From Streptomyces sp. CB01373 (GTDB lineage: Bacteria; Actinomycetota; Actinomycetes; Streptomycetales; Streptomycetaceae): DNA of 64,000 bases. The position numbers were made by a program, and so were the translations under genes. The notes under the pieces are model-generated. The model did not search any database and had not been told where the DNA came from. It saw only the letters and a list, made by a program, of their open reading frames with translations. The DNA is taken from assembly GCF_002803075.1 (NCBI RefSeq), contig NZ_NNBK01000009.1, forward strand, positions 101,704 through 165,703. The letters run 5' to 3'. Of the stretch, positions 25,325 to 33,406 are shown piece by piece. Numbering within the stretch: position 1 is the first letter of the stretch; the number at the start of each line of letters is the position of its first letter.

Positions 25325-25693
25325 TCAGCGCGACCCGCGGTCGCGACGGCCGCGCGCCCGTGGGAGAAGGACGGCCGCCCCGGCGGCACCGGCGAGCACC
25401 AGCCCGGTCACCTCGTGCGCCGCGCCGGGCGCGGGCGGAGCGGCGGGTGCGGGGGTGGCCCCGGGGGTCCGGGTGGCTGGAACGAACAGTGCCGGTGGTG
25501 TGCGTGGTGGGCTCGGGGGAGCCGCGGCCACGGGTGGCTTCGACGGCGCTACGGCGGCGAGGGCGCCCGGGGCCGCCGGAGGGCCGGACGGAAGCGGACC
25601 GCCCGTGCCCGTTCCGTCCACGGCGTCGGCCGCCGGGACGAGTGCCGCGGCCGCCAGAAGTCCCGTGCAGAGTGTGAGGCGCAATGGACCCAT
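25325..25693 (-). CDS. small secreted Pro/Ala-rich surface protein
   Basis: A 122-aa protein with a Sec signal ending PAADA, a Pro/Ala/Thr-rich extended middle, and a C-terminal hydrophobic segment (GLVLAGAAGAAVLL) followed by an Arg-rich tail. The layout is that of a sortase substrate, but I find no LPXTG or LAXTG before the hydrophobic segment. GGAGG lies 7 nt before the ATG. It is operonic with the degenerate sortase, which makes the missing motif notable. It may simply be membrane-anchored. Confidence 0.65.
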   Translation of the reverse strand: MGPLRLTLCTGLLAAAALVPAADAVDGTGTGGPLPSGPPAAPGALAAVAPSKPPVAAAPPSPPRTPPALFVPATRTPGATPAPAAPPAPGAAHEVTGLVLAGAAGAAVLLPRARGRRDRGSR

Positions 25694-25814
25694 CGTGAAA
25701 CCTCCGCCATCAGGAGACTCCCGACGGGCCCGGGCCGCATCCGCTGGGGTGCGGTGCTGCTCCGTACGGGTGAGAAGAGGTTTGTGAACGGGAAGCGGTT
25801 CGCGGACGGGGCTC

Positions 25815-26594
25815 TCAGATCCGCTCGACGAGGTCCGCGATCGAGTCGACGACGTGGGACGGCCGGAACGGGTAGCGGTCGATCTCGCCCGGCTGCGTGA
25901 CACCGCTGAGCACCAGGAACGTCCGCATCCCCGCCTCCAGGCCCGCGAGCACATCGGTGTCCATACGGTCGCCGATCATCGCGGAGGTCTCCGAGTGGGC
26001 ACCGATCGCGTTCAGCCCGGCGCGCATCATCAGCGGGTTGGGCTTGCCGATGAAGTACGGCTTCCTGCCGGTCGCCGCGGTGATCAGGGCGGCGACCGAG
26101 CCGGTCGCGGGCAGGGCGCCCTCGGCGGACGGGCCCACGTTGTCCGGGTTGGTGGCGATGAACCGGGCGCCGTCGTTGATCAGCCGCACGGCCTTCGTCA
26201 TGGCCTCGAACGAGTACGTCCGGGTCTCGCCCAGGATCACGAAGTCCGGGTCGTGGTCGGTGAGGATGTAGCCGATGTCGTGCAGCGCGGTGGTCAGGCC
26301 GGCCTCGCCGATGACGTAGGCGCTGCCGCCGGGCCGCTGGTCGTCGAGGAACTGGGCGGTGGCCAGGGCGGACGTCCAGATGTTCTCCATCGGCACGTCA
26401 AGGCCCATGCGCTGCAGGCGGGCGTGCAGGTCGCGCTGGGTGTAGATGGAGTTGTTGGTCAGCACCAGGAACGGCCGGCCGGAATCACGCAGCTTCTTCA
26501 GGAAGGCGTCGGCACCGGGGATCGGAACACCCTCGTGGATCAGGACACCGTCCATGTCGGTGAGCCACGACTCGATGGGCTTGCGGTCTGCCAT
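25815..26594 (-). CDS. HAD-IIA family phosphatase (NagD-like)
   Basis: Cytosolic HAD-superfamily phosphatase of 259 aa with an IIA cap. Motif I is WLTDMDGVLIHEG (nucleophile Asp14, acid/base Asp16 by position), motif II VLTNN, motif III Lys in YFIGKPNP and motif IV MIGDRMDTD. NagD-type enzymes act on UMP and other small phosphates. AGGAGG precedes the ATG by 9 nt. It follows the phosphonate-type remnant cluster but has its own ribosome site and an intergenic gap. Confidence 0.88.
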   Translation of the reverse strand: MADRKPIESWLTDMDGVLIHEGVPIPGADAFLKKLRDSGRPFLVLTNNSIYTQRDLHARLQRMGLDVPMENIWTSALATAQFLDDQRPGGSAYVIGEAGLTTALHDIGYILTDHDPDFVILGETRTYSFEAMTKAVRLINDGARFIATNPDNVGPSAEGALPATGSVAALITAATGRKPYFIGKPNPLMMRAGLNAIGAHSETSAMIGDRMDTDVLAGLEAGMRTFLVLSGVTQPGEIDRYPFRPSHVVDSIADLVERI

Positions 26595-26670
26595 GTGCTT
26601 CGGCCTCCTGCCGTACGCGTACTTGCGTGAGTCCAGCCTAGCCAGTGGCCGGATCCTGCCGGTGGCCGGT

Positions 26671-26748
26671 TCAGCTGATGGACGGCCCGAGCAGCGCGAT
26701 GACCTCGCCGGGTTCGACGGTGACGGAGTCGAAGCGGATTCCCATCAT
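26671..26748 (-). pseudogene. truncated phosphonate-type ABC transporter ATPase
   Basis: A 25-codon frame starting at an ATG that overlaps the hydrolase stop (ATGA). It reads MMGIRFDSVTVEPGEVIALL then GPSIS and a stop. The beginning is the N-terminal strand and the run into Walker A (normally LLGPSGSGKT) of an ABC ATPase, but a block between DSVTV and EPGEV and everything after GPS are missing. In related clusters the AEP-type ATPase, permeases and binding protein follow this hydrolase, so this looks like the stub of a deleted transporter. Confidence 0.7.
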
Positions 26749-27446
26749 CCGGCTTCCCTGAACAGGGCGGGCAACTCGGCCACGGAGCCGAGGACATGGG
26801 TGGCGCCGGCGTCGTGGAGGTCCTGGGCGCCGTGCGCGCCGGTCAGCACTCCGGCGACGACGCCCGCCCCGGCGCGGACGCCGCTGAGCACGTCGTAGGA
26901 GGTGTCGCCGACGACGGCCACCTGCCGCACGCCGTCGGCCGCCTTGGTGCGGACGAACGCCTCCAGGACCATGTCGGGGTAGGGCCGCCCGCGCCCGCCG
27001 GCGTCGGCCGGGCAGAGGGTGAGCGGCACGAGATCCCGCCAGCCGAGCGCGTCGAGGATCGCGTCCTGGGTGACGCGTGCGAAGCCGGTGGTCAGCACGA
27101 CCGTGCGGCCGTCGGCCCGCAGCTCCTCGACGGCCTCGCGGGCGCCGGGGACCGGGGCGATGAGGCCCCCGTCGACGAGGTCGCCGTACGCCTTCTCGAA
27201 GGCGGCGTTGGCGCGCTGGGCCAGGTCCTCGGCGCCGAACAGGTGCCGGAAGACGGAGATCTTGGACTCGCCCATGGTGGCGCGGACGTAGGCGAGCTTG
27301 CCGGCGTGGTCGGCGGAGCCGGGCTCGACGCCGAGTTCGGCGGCGGCCGCGGCGAAGGCGCGCTCGACCAGGCCGCCGTCGGCGACGGTGGTGCCCGCCA
27401 TGTCCAGTACGACGAGGCGGATGTCGTTGGTCGTCAGGTCGGTCAT
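26745..27446 (-). CDS. phosphonatase-like HAD hydrolase
   Basis: HAD hydrolase of 233 aa of the phosphonatase-like (TIGR03351-type) group. Motif I is VVLDMAGTTVADGG, where the Ala-Gly-Thr after the nucleophile Asp is typical of PhnX relatives. The cap-domain Lys of true PhnX that forms the Schiff base is not obvious. Motif II is VLTTG and motif IV VVGDTSYDVLSG. GAGGA precedes the ATG. It is the third gene in an operon-like series with the FAD oxidoreductase and GntR regulator. Likely acts on an organophosphonate-derived compound. Confidence 0.82.
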   Translation of the reverse strand: MTDLTTNDIRLVVLDMAGTTVADGGLVERAFAAAAAELGVEPGSADHAGKLAYVRATMGESKISVFRHLFGAEDLAQRANAAFEKAYGDLVDGGLIAPVPGAREAVEELRADGRTVVLTTGFARVTQDAILDALGWRDLVPLTLCPADAGGRGRPYPDMVLEAFVRTKAADGVRQVAVVGDTSYDVLSGVRAGAGVVAGVLTGAHGAQDLHDAGATHVLGSVAELPALFREAG

Positions 27447-27453
27447 CGGTTCC

Positions 27454-28578
27454 TCACCAGTCCAGTTCGTCAGCGGTCTGCTCGGCGATCGCGGGTGCGC
27501 AGGTCATGCCGCGCCCGCCGGGCCCGGTGACCAGCCACACCCCGTCGCGCACCTGCTGCCGGTGCACGACCCGGCCGGGGTCGGTGCACTGCGCGTACAC
27601 GCCGGCCCAGCGGCGGCGGACCTTCGGCAGCGGACGGCCGAGGAGGGACTCCACGACACGGGTGAGGTGCTCGTAGGGGTCCTCGACGGTGTCGAAGGCG
27701 AAGGGGTGCTCGTACTCGTGGGTGTCGCCGATGGTGAGTCCGCCGTCGGCGCGCTGCACCATGAGGAGCTGCATCCGGTGGGCTGCGGCGATCTCGGCCT
27801 GCGGCCGGCCGGCGTTGAGTTCGTCCAGGGCCTCGGACGCGTAGGCCGGGTAGTACCGGAAGCTGTCGGCGTCCGCGACCGACGTCGGCAGCGGCTCGCC
27901 GAGCGGGTCGGTCTGCATCATCTGGAGCCGTACGCGGCGGACCGGCAGGCCGGGGCCGGCGAGTTCCCGTACGAGTCCGCCGAGCCAGGCTCCCGTGCAC
28001 AGCACCACCGCGTCGGCGGTGTGGACGTCGCCGTGGTCGTCGCGGACGGCGCCCTCGCCGACGACGTCCCGGACCTCGCGCCCGGGCAGAAAGGTGTAGT
28101 TCGGGTGCTTGAGCAGTTCGGCGCGCAGGGCGAGCTGGGCGGTGCGCGGCTCGACGGCCGCGTCGCGCTCGCAGTACAGGGCCGCGTCGAACTCGCCGCG
28201 CAGGGCGGGGTTGAGGGCGCGGGCCTCGTCCGGGGTGAGCAGCTCGCGGCCGCGGACGGCGGCGTCGGGGCGGGCCACGGCGGCCTCGGCCACGGCGCGT
28301 TCGAGGTCGCCGCGGACGGGGGTCAGGGAGCCGTTGGCGCGGAAGCCCAGCGCGGGGACGCGGCCGCCGATCTCCTCCCACAGTTCCCGGGCGCGCAGGG
28401 CGGTGTCGAGTTCCTCGCCGGCCGCGCGGCCGCTGACCCATATCTGCCCGAAGTTGCGCAGCGAGGCGCCTCGGGCCTCGGCCTCGCGCTCGATCTGTAC
28501 GACCTCGTGGCCGCGTTCCACTGCGTGCCAGGCGTGCATGGTGCCCACCACGCCGGCTCCTACGACTGTCACTCTCAC
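27454..28578 (-). CDS. FAD-dependent oxidoreductase (TIGR03364-like)
   Basis: DAO-family flavoenzyme of 374 aa. The FAD-binding motif VVGAGVVGTMHAWHAVERGH is at the N-terminus, then RNFGQIWVSG and a C-terminal VTGPGGRGMTCAPAIAEQ block. The TIGR03364 group is found in 2-aminoethylphosphonate-type clusters and probably oxidises an N-substituted aminophosphonate or related amine. The start is uncertain: GTG at 28578 has AAGGA about 10 nt upstream; GTG at 28587 is too close to it. Seven bases separate its stop from the hydrolase ATG. Confidence 0.82.
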   Translation of the reverse strand: MRVTVVGAGVVGTMHAWHAVERGHEVVQIEREAEARGASLRNFGQIWVSGRAAGEELDTALRARELWEEIGGRVPALGFRANGSLTPVRGDLERAVAEAAVARPDAAVRGRELLTPDEARALNPALRGEFDAALYCERDAAVEPRTAQLALRAELLKHPNYTFLPGREVRDVVGEGAVRDDHGDVHTADAVVLCTGAWLGGLVRELAGPGLPVRRVRLQMMQTDPLGEPLPTSVADADSFRYYPAYASEALDELNAGRPQAEIAAAHRMQLLMVQRADGGLTIGDTHEYEHPFAFDTVEDPYEHLTRVVESLLGRPLPKVRRRWAGVYAQCTDPGRVVHRQQVRDGVWLVTGPGGRGMTCAPAIAEQTADELDW

Positions 28579-28654
28579 GACGACCACGTTCCTTTCGGAT
28601 GGGGAACCACAGGGGTCCTGCTGACAACGAGAGCCTGAACGAGTCGGCAGAATT

Positions 28655-28665
28655 GGGCTAGACCC
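28655..28665. promoter_or_regulatory. candidate GntR operator upstream of the oxidoreductase
   Basis: GGGCTAGACCC is a partial palindrome with CTAG at its centre, resembling HutC/UTRA-type GntR sites, in a short AT-rich stretch between the regulator stop and the oxidoreductase start. Position fits local control; the match is weak. Confidence 0.35.
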
Positions 28666-28732
28666 GTTATCTTTTCGTTATTCGCAGGGGGTGGATCGGC
28701 CCGGTTCGTCGGTGGCGCCGGCGGGTGGTGGC

Positions 28733-29488
28733 TCAGCCGCGCAGATGGGTGGTGAAGGAGAACCGGTCCCCCCGGTACAGGCTCCGCACCCGCTCCAGCG
28801 GGCGCCCCTCCGTGTCGCGTGAGACGCGGTGGATCAGCAGCATGGGGACCGCGGGCGGGGTGCCGATGAGCAGGGCCTCGCGCGGAGTGGCGAGCACCGT
28901 CTCGATGCGCTCGTCGGCGTCTCCGAAGGCGATGCCCAGTTCCTGGAGGTAGGCGTAGAAGGACGAGTCCGGGTCGAATCCGGTGTCCAGGTCGGGTACG
29001 CGGGCCACCGCCACGTAGGTGCTCTCCAGGCCGACCCGCTCCTCGTCCGCGAGGAGCACGCGCTCCAGGTGCCAGACGGGCTCGCCGCGGGTCAGGCCCG
29101 TCTCGGCGGCGAGGGCCTCCGGGCAGGGGAAGCGGTCCAGGGTGACGAGGGAGCGTCCGGGGGTGCGGCCCTGCCGCCGTACGCCTTCGGTGTAGCTGAC
29201 CAGGGACAGCGGCTGCTCCAGCTTGGGGCCGGCGACGACCGTGCCGCGGCCCTGGCGCCGCAGCTTGCCCTCCAGGACGAGTTCGCGCACCGCCTGCCGC
29301 ACGGTCTCGCGGGCGACCCCGTACTCCTCGGACAAATCGCGCTCGGTGGGGATCGGGCGGCCCTCGTCCAGTCCGCCGACGAGGTCGTCGATCCTCGCCT
29401 TCACCGCGTAGTACTTGGGAATGCGGCCGTGCTCCGGAATACCGGAACGCACGGGGGCGCCGGGGGCCTGGTCGTTGGGGTAGTCCAC
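28733..29488 (-). CDS. GntR-family regulator with UTRA domain
   Basis: Transcription factor of 251 aa, HutC subfamily. A winged helix at residues about 25-90 (PIPTERDLSEEYGVARETVR) is followed by a UTRA ligand domain ending LERVRSLYRGDRFSFTTHL. It is upstream of and co-directional with the oxidoreductase-hydrolase pair, so it is the likely local regulator. The GTG start lacks a ribosome site, so the transcript may be leaderless or the true start is slightly downstream. Confidence 0.83.
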   Translation of the reverse strand: MDYPNDQAPGAPVRSGIPEHGRIPKYYAVKARIDDLVGGLDEGRPIPTERDLSEEYGVARETVRQAVRELVLEGKLRRQGRGTVVAGPKLEQPLSLVSYTEGVRRQGRTPGRSLVTLDRFPCPEALAAETGLTRGEPVWHLERVLLADEERVGLESTYVAVARVPDLDTGFDPDSSFYAYLQELGIAFGDADERIETVLATPREALLIGTPPAVPMLLIHRVSRDTEGRPLERVRSLYRGDRFSFTTHLRG

Positions 29489-29537
29489 GCGGGAGATCGT
29501 CGCAGATCCGGGCGGGGGCTCGAGCGGTGGCTCGGGG

Positions 29538-30266
29538 TCAGCCGCGTCTGCGGGTCAGCGTCAGGGCGCCGCCGGTGGCGAGCAGCGCGGCGGCGACCGT
29601 GAGCGCTCCGGGCGGGGTGACCGGGCCCGTGCGGGCGAGTTCGCCGGGAACGTGGTCGCCGGGGGCGTGGCGGCCGCGGGGCGGCCTCGGGTGGTGCGGG
29701 CCGGTGTCGGCGTCGTCGGGGTCCGTGTCGATGCGGAACGCGTAGTCGTCGGACTGGCCGACCCAGTCCCCGTTGCCGTCGTGCCGCTGCACCACGGCGG
29801 CCGTCGCGGTGACCTCGTCGGCGACGGCGTCGGAGGTGATCTCCAGCCGAACCGTCACGGTGACGGTCTCGCCCGGGCCGACGGTGAAACCGGGCGGACC
29901 GGCGTCGAAGGGACCGACGAGTTCCTGCTGATCGGTGGTCTCGAAGGACACCGGATGCGCTTCGGAGCCGTTGTAGAACTCCATGTGGGCCTGGTCCGCC
30001 CTGAGAGCGCGCCGGGTGTCTACGAGCACCACGACCGGGTGGATGGCGGAGCAGGTGCGGGAGGTCGTGTTGGTGAGGTCGATGAGGAAGTCGCCGTATC
30101 CGCCGCCCGCCCAGTAGGTGTCGGGGCCCCCGTGGATCCGGCTGGTGATCGGGAACTGACGGTCGTCCGGCCCGGCGCAGGTGAGCCCCGACACGGCATG
30201 GGCCGGTGCGGCCGGAAGGGCGACGGCTGCGGCAAGGCAGAGGAACAGGGACGTGCACAGGCGCAT
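29538..30266 (-). CDS. secreted LAXTG cell-wall-anchored protein
   Basis: A 242-aa surface protein. It has a signal peptide ending AAPAHA, a beta-rich ectodomain with two Cys, an acidic-His linker (DPDDADTGPHHP), then ELARTG, a hydrophobic segment (ALTVAAALLATGGALTL) and a TRRRG tail. That is a full sorting signal, and LAXTG is the class E sortase motif in Streptomyces. It should be attached to peptidoglycan. No active sortase is adjacent. The function of the ectodomain is unknown. A GTG two codons upstream is an alternative start. Confidence 0.78.
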   Translation of the reverse strand: MRLCTSLFLCLAAAVALPAAPAHAVSGLTCAGPDDRQFPITSRIHGGPDTYWAGGGYGDFLIDLTNTTSRTCSAIHPVVVLVDTRRALRADQAHMEFYNGSEAHPVSFETTDQQELVGPFDAGPPGFTVGPGETVTVTVRLEITSDAVADEVTATAAVVQRHDGNGDWVGQSDDYAFRIDTDPDDADTGPHHPRPPRGRHAPGDHVPGELARTGPVTPPGALTVAAALLATGGALTLTRRRG

Positions 30267-30421
30267 GAACACATGACCGTGCCGGACAGCCCGGCCCCGG
30301 CAGGTCAGCCACCCCGACCCGCCCACGAACGCCCCCACAAGTCCGCCCGATCGGCCCCGGGGACGGGCGCGGGCCCCAAAGACACGCGCGGGTCCGGGCG
30401 GGCCAGGCGGGCGAAGGCGGG

Positions 30422-30479
30422 CACGCGAGGCCGGACGAGGCCGAGGCGGACACGCGCGGCCGGACGAGGCCGAGGCGCC
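30422..30479. repeat. 29-bp tandem duplication
   Basis: Two adjacent copies of a 29-bp unit sharing the 20-bp core GGCCGGACGAGGCCGAGGCG, lying just after the ROK regulator stop and upstream of the LAXTG gene. Nothing else is visible in this 220-bp gap. Confidence 0.7.
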
Positions 30480-30485
30480 CGGCAG

Positions 30486-31622
30486 TCAGCCGTCCCCCCG
30501 GCCGAACACCGGCGCGAGCAGCAACTGGGCCGCGCCTTCCGCGACCCCGCGCTCACCTCCCGGCGCGATCCGGACCGGCACCGCGTCACCCGGCGCGCCC
30601 TCCCGCCGGGCCCGCGCCACGAGCACGTCGGCCACGCCCGTCACGAACGCCTCCGGAGCCGCCGCCACCGTACGGCCGCCGAGCAGCACCAACTCGATGT
30701 CCAGCAGGCCGACGAGGTTCGCGGCCCCGGCCCCCAGCACGCGCGCCGCCTCCGCGATCTCCCCCCGTTCCACGGCCGCGAGGCACAACACCTCGACGCA
30801 CCCCCGGTCCCCGCACCCGCACAACGGCCCGTCCAGCTGGATCACCTGGTGCCCGAACTCACCCGCCCCGGTCCGCGCCCCCCGGTGCACGCGCCCTGCG
30901 ATCACCAGCCCGGCCCCGAGCCCGGTTCCGAGGTGGAGGTACGCGAACGAACGGCCCTCCCCCGCGACCGCCAGCCCAAGCGCCGCCGCGTTCGTGTCCT
31001 TGTCGACCACGACCGGCACCCCGAGCCGCCGCGCGAGCGCGTCCCGCAACGGAAACCCGTCCCACTCCGGAAACCCGGTCACCCGATGCAGCACCCCCCG
31101 CCGATGATCAAGCGGCCCGGGCAACGCCACCCCGGCTCCGAGGAGGGTCCGGACGTCGGAGGGCCGGGCGCGAGTTCCCTCGGCCGTGGCCGCCCCGGCC
31201 TCCGCCGCTCCGCGCCCCAGCACCTCCCCCACCAGCCCCTCCACCTCGCGAGCCACCGTCGCCACGACGGACTCCGCGCCCGCGCCGAGGTTCAGCGGGC
31301 CACGGCGTTCGCCGGTCACGGTGCCGTTCAGGTCGACGACGACCAGACGGAGTTCGTCGCGCTCGACGTGGACCCCCACCGCGTGCCCCGCCTCCGGCAC
31401 CAGTCGCAGCACCGTGCGCGGTTTACCGCCCGTCGACGCCCGCCGGCCCGCCTCCGCCGCGAGGCCCTGCTGCCGCAGCCGTGCCGTGATCTTGCTGACC
31501 GCCTGCGGAGTCAGCCCGGTCCGCTCCGCGAGTTCCAGCCGGCTGATCCCCTCCGCGCCCGCCCCGCGCAGCAGATCGAGCACCAGCGCGGCGTTGTGGC
31601 TGCGCAGGGCCGGCAGGTTCAC
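30486..31622 (-). CDS. ROK-family transcriptional regulator
   Basis: Sugar-responsive repressor type, about 378 aa. An N-terminal winged helix (ISRLELAERTGLTPQAVSKI) is followed by an actin-like ROK domain with the sugar-binding GEFGHQ and the zinc motif CGCGDRGCVEVLC. I chose GTG at 31622 with GGGGGA 7 nt upstream; the frame is open to GTG at 31697, so up to 25 more residues are possible. It is divergent from a Gfo/Idh/MocA oxidoreductase and probably controls it through the intergenic palindrome. Confidence 0.84.
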   Translation of the reverse strand: MNLPALRSHNAALVLDLLRGAGAEGISRLELAERTGLTPQAVSKITARLRQQGLAAEAGRRASTGGKPRTVLRLVPEAGHAVGVHVERDELRLVVVDLNGTVTGERRGPLNLGAGAESVVATVAREVEGLVGEVLGRGAAEAGAATAEGTRARPSDVRTLLGAGVALPGPLDHRRGVLHRVTGFPEWDGFPLRDALARRLGVPVVVDKDTNAAALGLAVAGEGRSFAYLHLGTGLGAGLVIAGRVHRGARTGAGEFGHQVIQLDGPLCGCGDRGCVEVLCLAAVERGEIAEAARVLGAGAANLVGLLDIELVLLGGRTVAAAPEAFVTGVADVLVARARREGAPGDAVPVRIAPGGERGVAEGAAQLLLAPVFGRGDG

Positions 31623-31770
31623 CCCCGCCGTCCCCCTGCCCGTCACTCCCGAGACCGTCACCGCGTCCGCTCCGCCCTTCCACCGCTCACACAGCACTAC
31701 TCACACAGCACTGCTCACAGAACACGGTCCACGCAGCACCGCTCTCGTAGCCATTCTGCCCGCCGCTTGC

Positions 31771-31795
31771 ACTTCGGCAACAGCGTTGCGAAAGT
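31771..31795. promoter_or_regulatory. candidate ROK operator
   Basis: Inverted repeat ACTTCGGCAAC-AGC-GTTGCGAAAGT (9 of 11 arm positions pair), ending 7 bp before the oxidoreductase ATG. A bound regulator would cover that start site. Confidence 0.5.
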
Positions 31796-31802
31796 AGGGC
31801 CC

Positions 31803-32873
31803 ATGACTGGCACCCCCCTCCGCGTCGGCCTCGTCGGCTATGGCCTCGCCGGCTCCGTCTTCCACGCCCCGCTGATCGCCGCGACAGAGGGCCTGGCCCT
31901 GGACACGGTCGTCACCTCGAACCCGCAGCGGCAGGAGCAGGCCCGCGCGGACTTCCCGGACATCCGCCTCGCCGCCGCCCCCGACGAGCTGTTCGCCCGC
32001 GCCGGCGAGCTGGACCTGGTCGTCCTCGCCTCCCCGAACAAGACGCACGTCCCGCTCGCCATGGCCGCCCTGAAGGCGGGCCTGCCGGTGGTCGTGGACA
32101 AGCCGATCGCCGGGACCGCGGCCGAGGCCCGCGACCTCGCCGCCCTGGCCGACGAACGCGGACTGCTCCTGTCCGTCTTCCAGAACCGCCGCTGGGACAA
32201 CGACTTCCTCACCCTGCGCCGGCTGCTCGCCGAGGGCGAGCTGGGCGACGTATGGCGGTTCGAGTCCCGTTTCGAGCGCTGGCGTCCGCAGCCGAAGGGC
32301 GGCTGGCGCGAGTCCGGCGACCCCGCGGAGATCGGAGGCCTGCTGTACGACCTCGGCAGTCACGTGGTCGACCAGGCCCTGGTGCTGTTCGGCCCCGCCA
32401 CCCTGGTGTACGCCGAGTCGGTGGTGCGCCGCGCCGGCGCCGAGGCGGACGACGACACCTTCATCGCGATCACCCACGCCAATGGCGTCCGCTCCCACCT
32501 CCACGTCTCCGCGACGGCCGCCCAACTCGGCCCCCGTTTCCGGGTGCTGGGTTCCCGGGCGGGCTATGTGAAGTACGGCCTGGACCCGCAGGAGGCCGCG
32601 CTGCGGGAAGGCACCCGCCCGAACACCGACGGCTGGGGCGTCGAGGACGAGGCTCTGTGGGGCCGCGTCGGCTCCGGCGACTCGCCACTGACCGGCGGCG
32701 GCCGTCCCGTACCGAGCGTGCCCGGCGACTACCCGGCGTACTACGCGGCCGTCGCCGCCGCCCTCCGCGACGGCGCCCCGAACCCGGTGACCGCCCAGGA
32801 GGCCGCCGCCGCCCTCGACGTCCTGGAGGCGGCCCGCCGCTCGGCCCGTGACGGCGTGGCGGTGCCGCTGTGA
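31803..32873 (+). CDS. Gfo/Idh/MocA family oxidoreductase
   Basis: NAD(P)-dependent dehydrogenase of 356 aa acting on a sugar or inositol-like compound. The N-terminal Rossmann motif VGLVGYGLAGSVFHAP is present, the catalytic Lys-Pro pair is VDKPIAG near residue 100, and the C-terminal beta domain has GGLLYDLGSHVVDQAL with the usual His. Overlaps the next gene by GTGA. No strong ribosome site precedes the ATG. ROK control suggests a carbohydrate-linked role. Confidence 0.88.
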   Translation: MTGTPLRVGLVGYGLAGSVFHAPLIAATEGLALDTVVTSNPQRQEQARADFPDIRLAAAPDELFARAGELDLVVLASPNKTHVPLAMAALKAGLPVVVDKPIAGTAAEARDLAALADERGLLLSVFQNRRWDNDFLTLRRLLAEGELGDVWRFESRFERWRPQPKGGWRESGDPAEIGGLLYDLGSHVVDQALVLFGPATLVYAESVVRRAGAEADDDTFIAITHANGVRSHLHVSATAAQLGPRFRVLGSRAGYVKYGLDPQEAALREGTRPNTDGWGVEDEALWGRVGSGDSPLTGGGRPVPSVPGDYPAYYAAVAAALRDGAPNPVTAQEAAAALDVLEAARRSARDGVAVPL

Positions 32874-33364
32874 CGAACGACGCGCGCCCGGCCCCCGCGG
32901 CCACCCCGAGCATCGAGGAACTGGAGGCCCAGGAACGCCGTCTGGTCCTCCCCCGCTTCACGTACGACGACGCCTGGGCGCTGGGCTCGCTCCTCGTGGA
33001 ACTGGCACGGGAGCGGCAGGCCCCGGTCGCCGTCGACATCCACCGCGCCGGCCAGCAGCTCTTCCACGCGGCCCTGCCCGGCTCGACCCCCGACAACGAC
33101 GCCTGGATCGCCCGCAAACGCCGCGTGGTGGAGCGCTACGGCTGCGCCTCCTACCTGGTCGGCGCCCGATTCCGGGCCAAGGGCACGACCTTCGAGGCCT
33201 CCTCCCGCCTGGATCCTGACCTGTACGCGGCCCACGGCGGTTCGTTCCCGCTGCACGTCGAGGGCGCGGGCGTGATCGGCGCGGTGACGGTGTCCGGACT
33301 GCCGCAGCTGGAGGACCACCGGATGGTGGTCGAGGCACTGGAGCGGTTCCTGGGCGAGGGGTGA
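32870..33364 (+). CDS. UPF0303 / HbpS-like domain protein
   Basis: A 164-aa protein of the DUF336/UPF0303 fold, annotated in databases as heme-degrading domain. Visible family blocks are FTYDDAWALGSLL, VAVDIHRAGQQLFHAALPG and a C-terminal GAVTVSGLPQLEDH. The GTG start overlaps the dehydrogenase stop, so the two are coupled. A metabolic role with the dehydrogenase is more likely than heme handling here, but this is inference. Confidence 0.8.
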   Translation: MTNDARPAPAATPSIEELEAQERRLVLPRFTYDDAWALGSLLVELARERQAPVAVDIHRAGQQLFHAALPGSTPDNDAWIARKRRVVERYGCASYLVGARFRAKGTTFEASSRLDPDLYAAHGGSFPLHVEGAGVIGAVTVSGLPQLEDHRMVVEALERFLGEG

Positions 33365-33406
33365 GGGAGCACGAGGATCACCGCCGGCCCACCCGCCCGG
33401 TCGCGT

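Noticed and set aside
28655-28665. DasR site upstream of the oxidoreductase
   Set aside because: GGGCTAGACCC shares CTAG with dre but not the TGGTCTAGACCA core; more likely a site for the local GntR protein.
29652-31802. Long upstream part of the open frame that ends in the Gfo/Idh/MocA oxidoreductase
   Set aside because: It is antisense to the ROK regulator and LAXTG genes; the enzyme begins at the ATG at 31803 with a standard Rossmann start.
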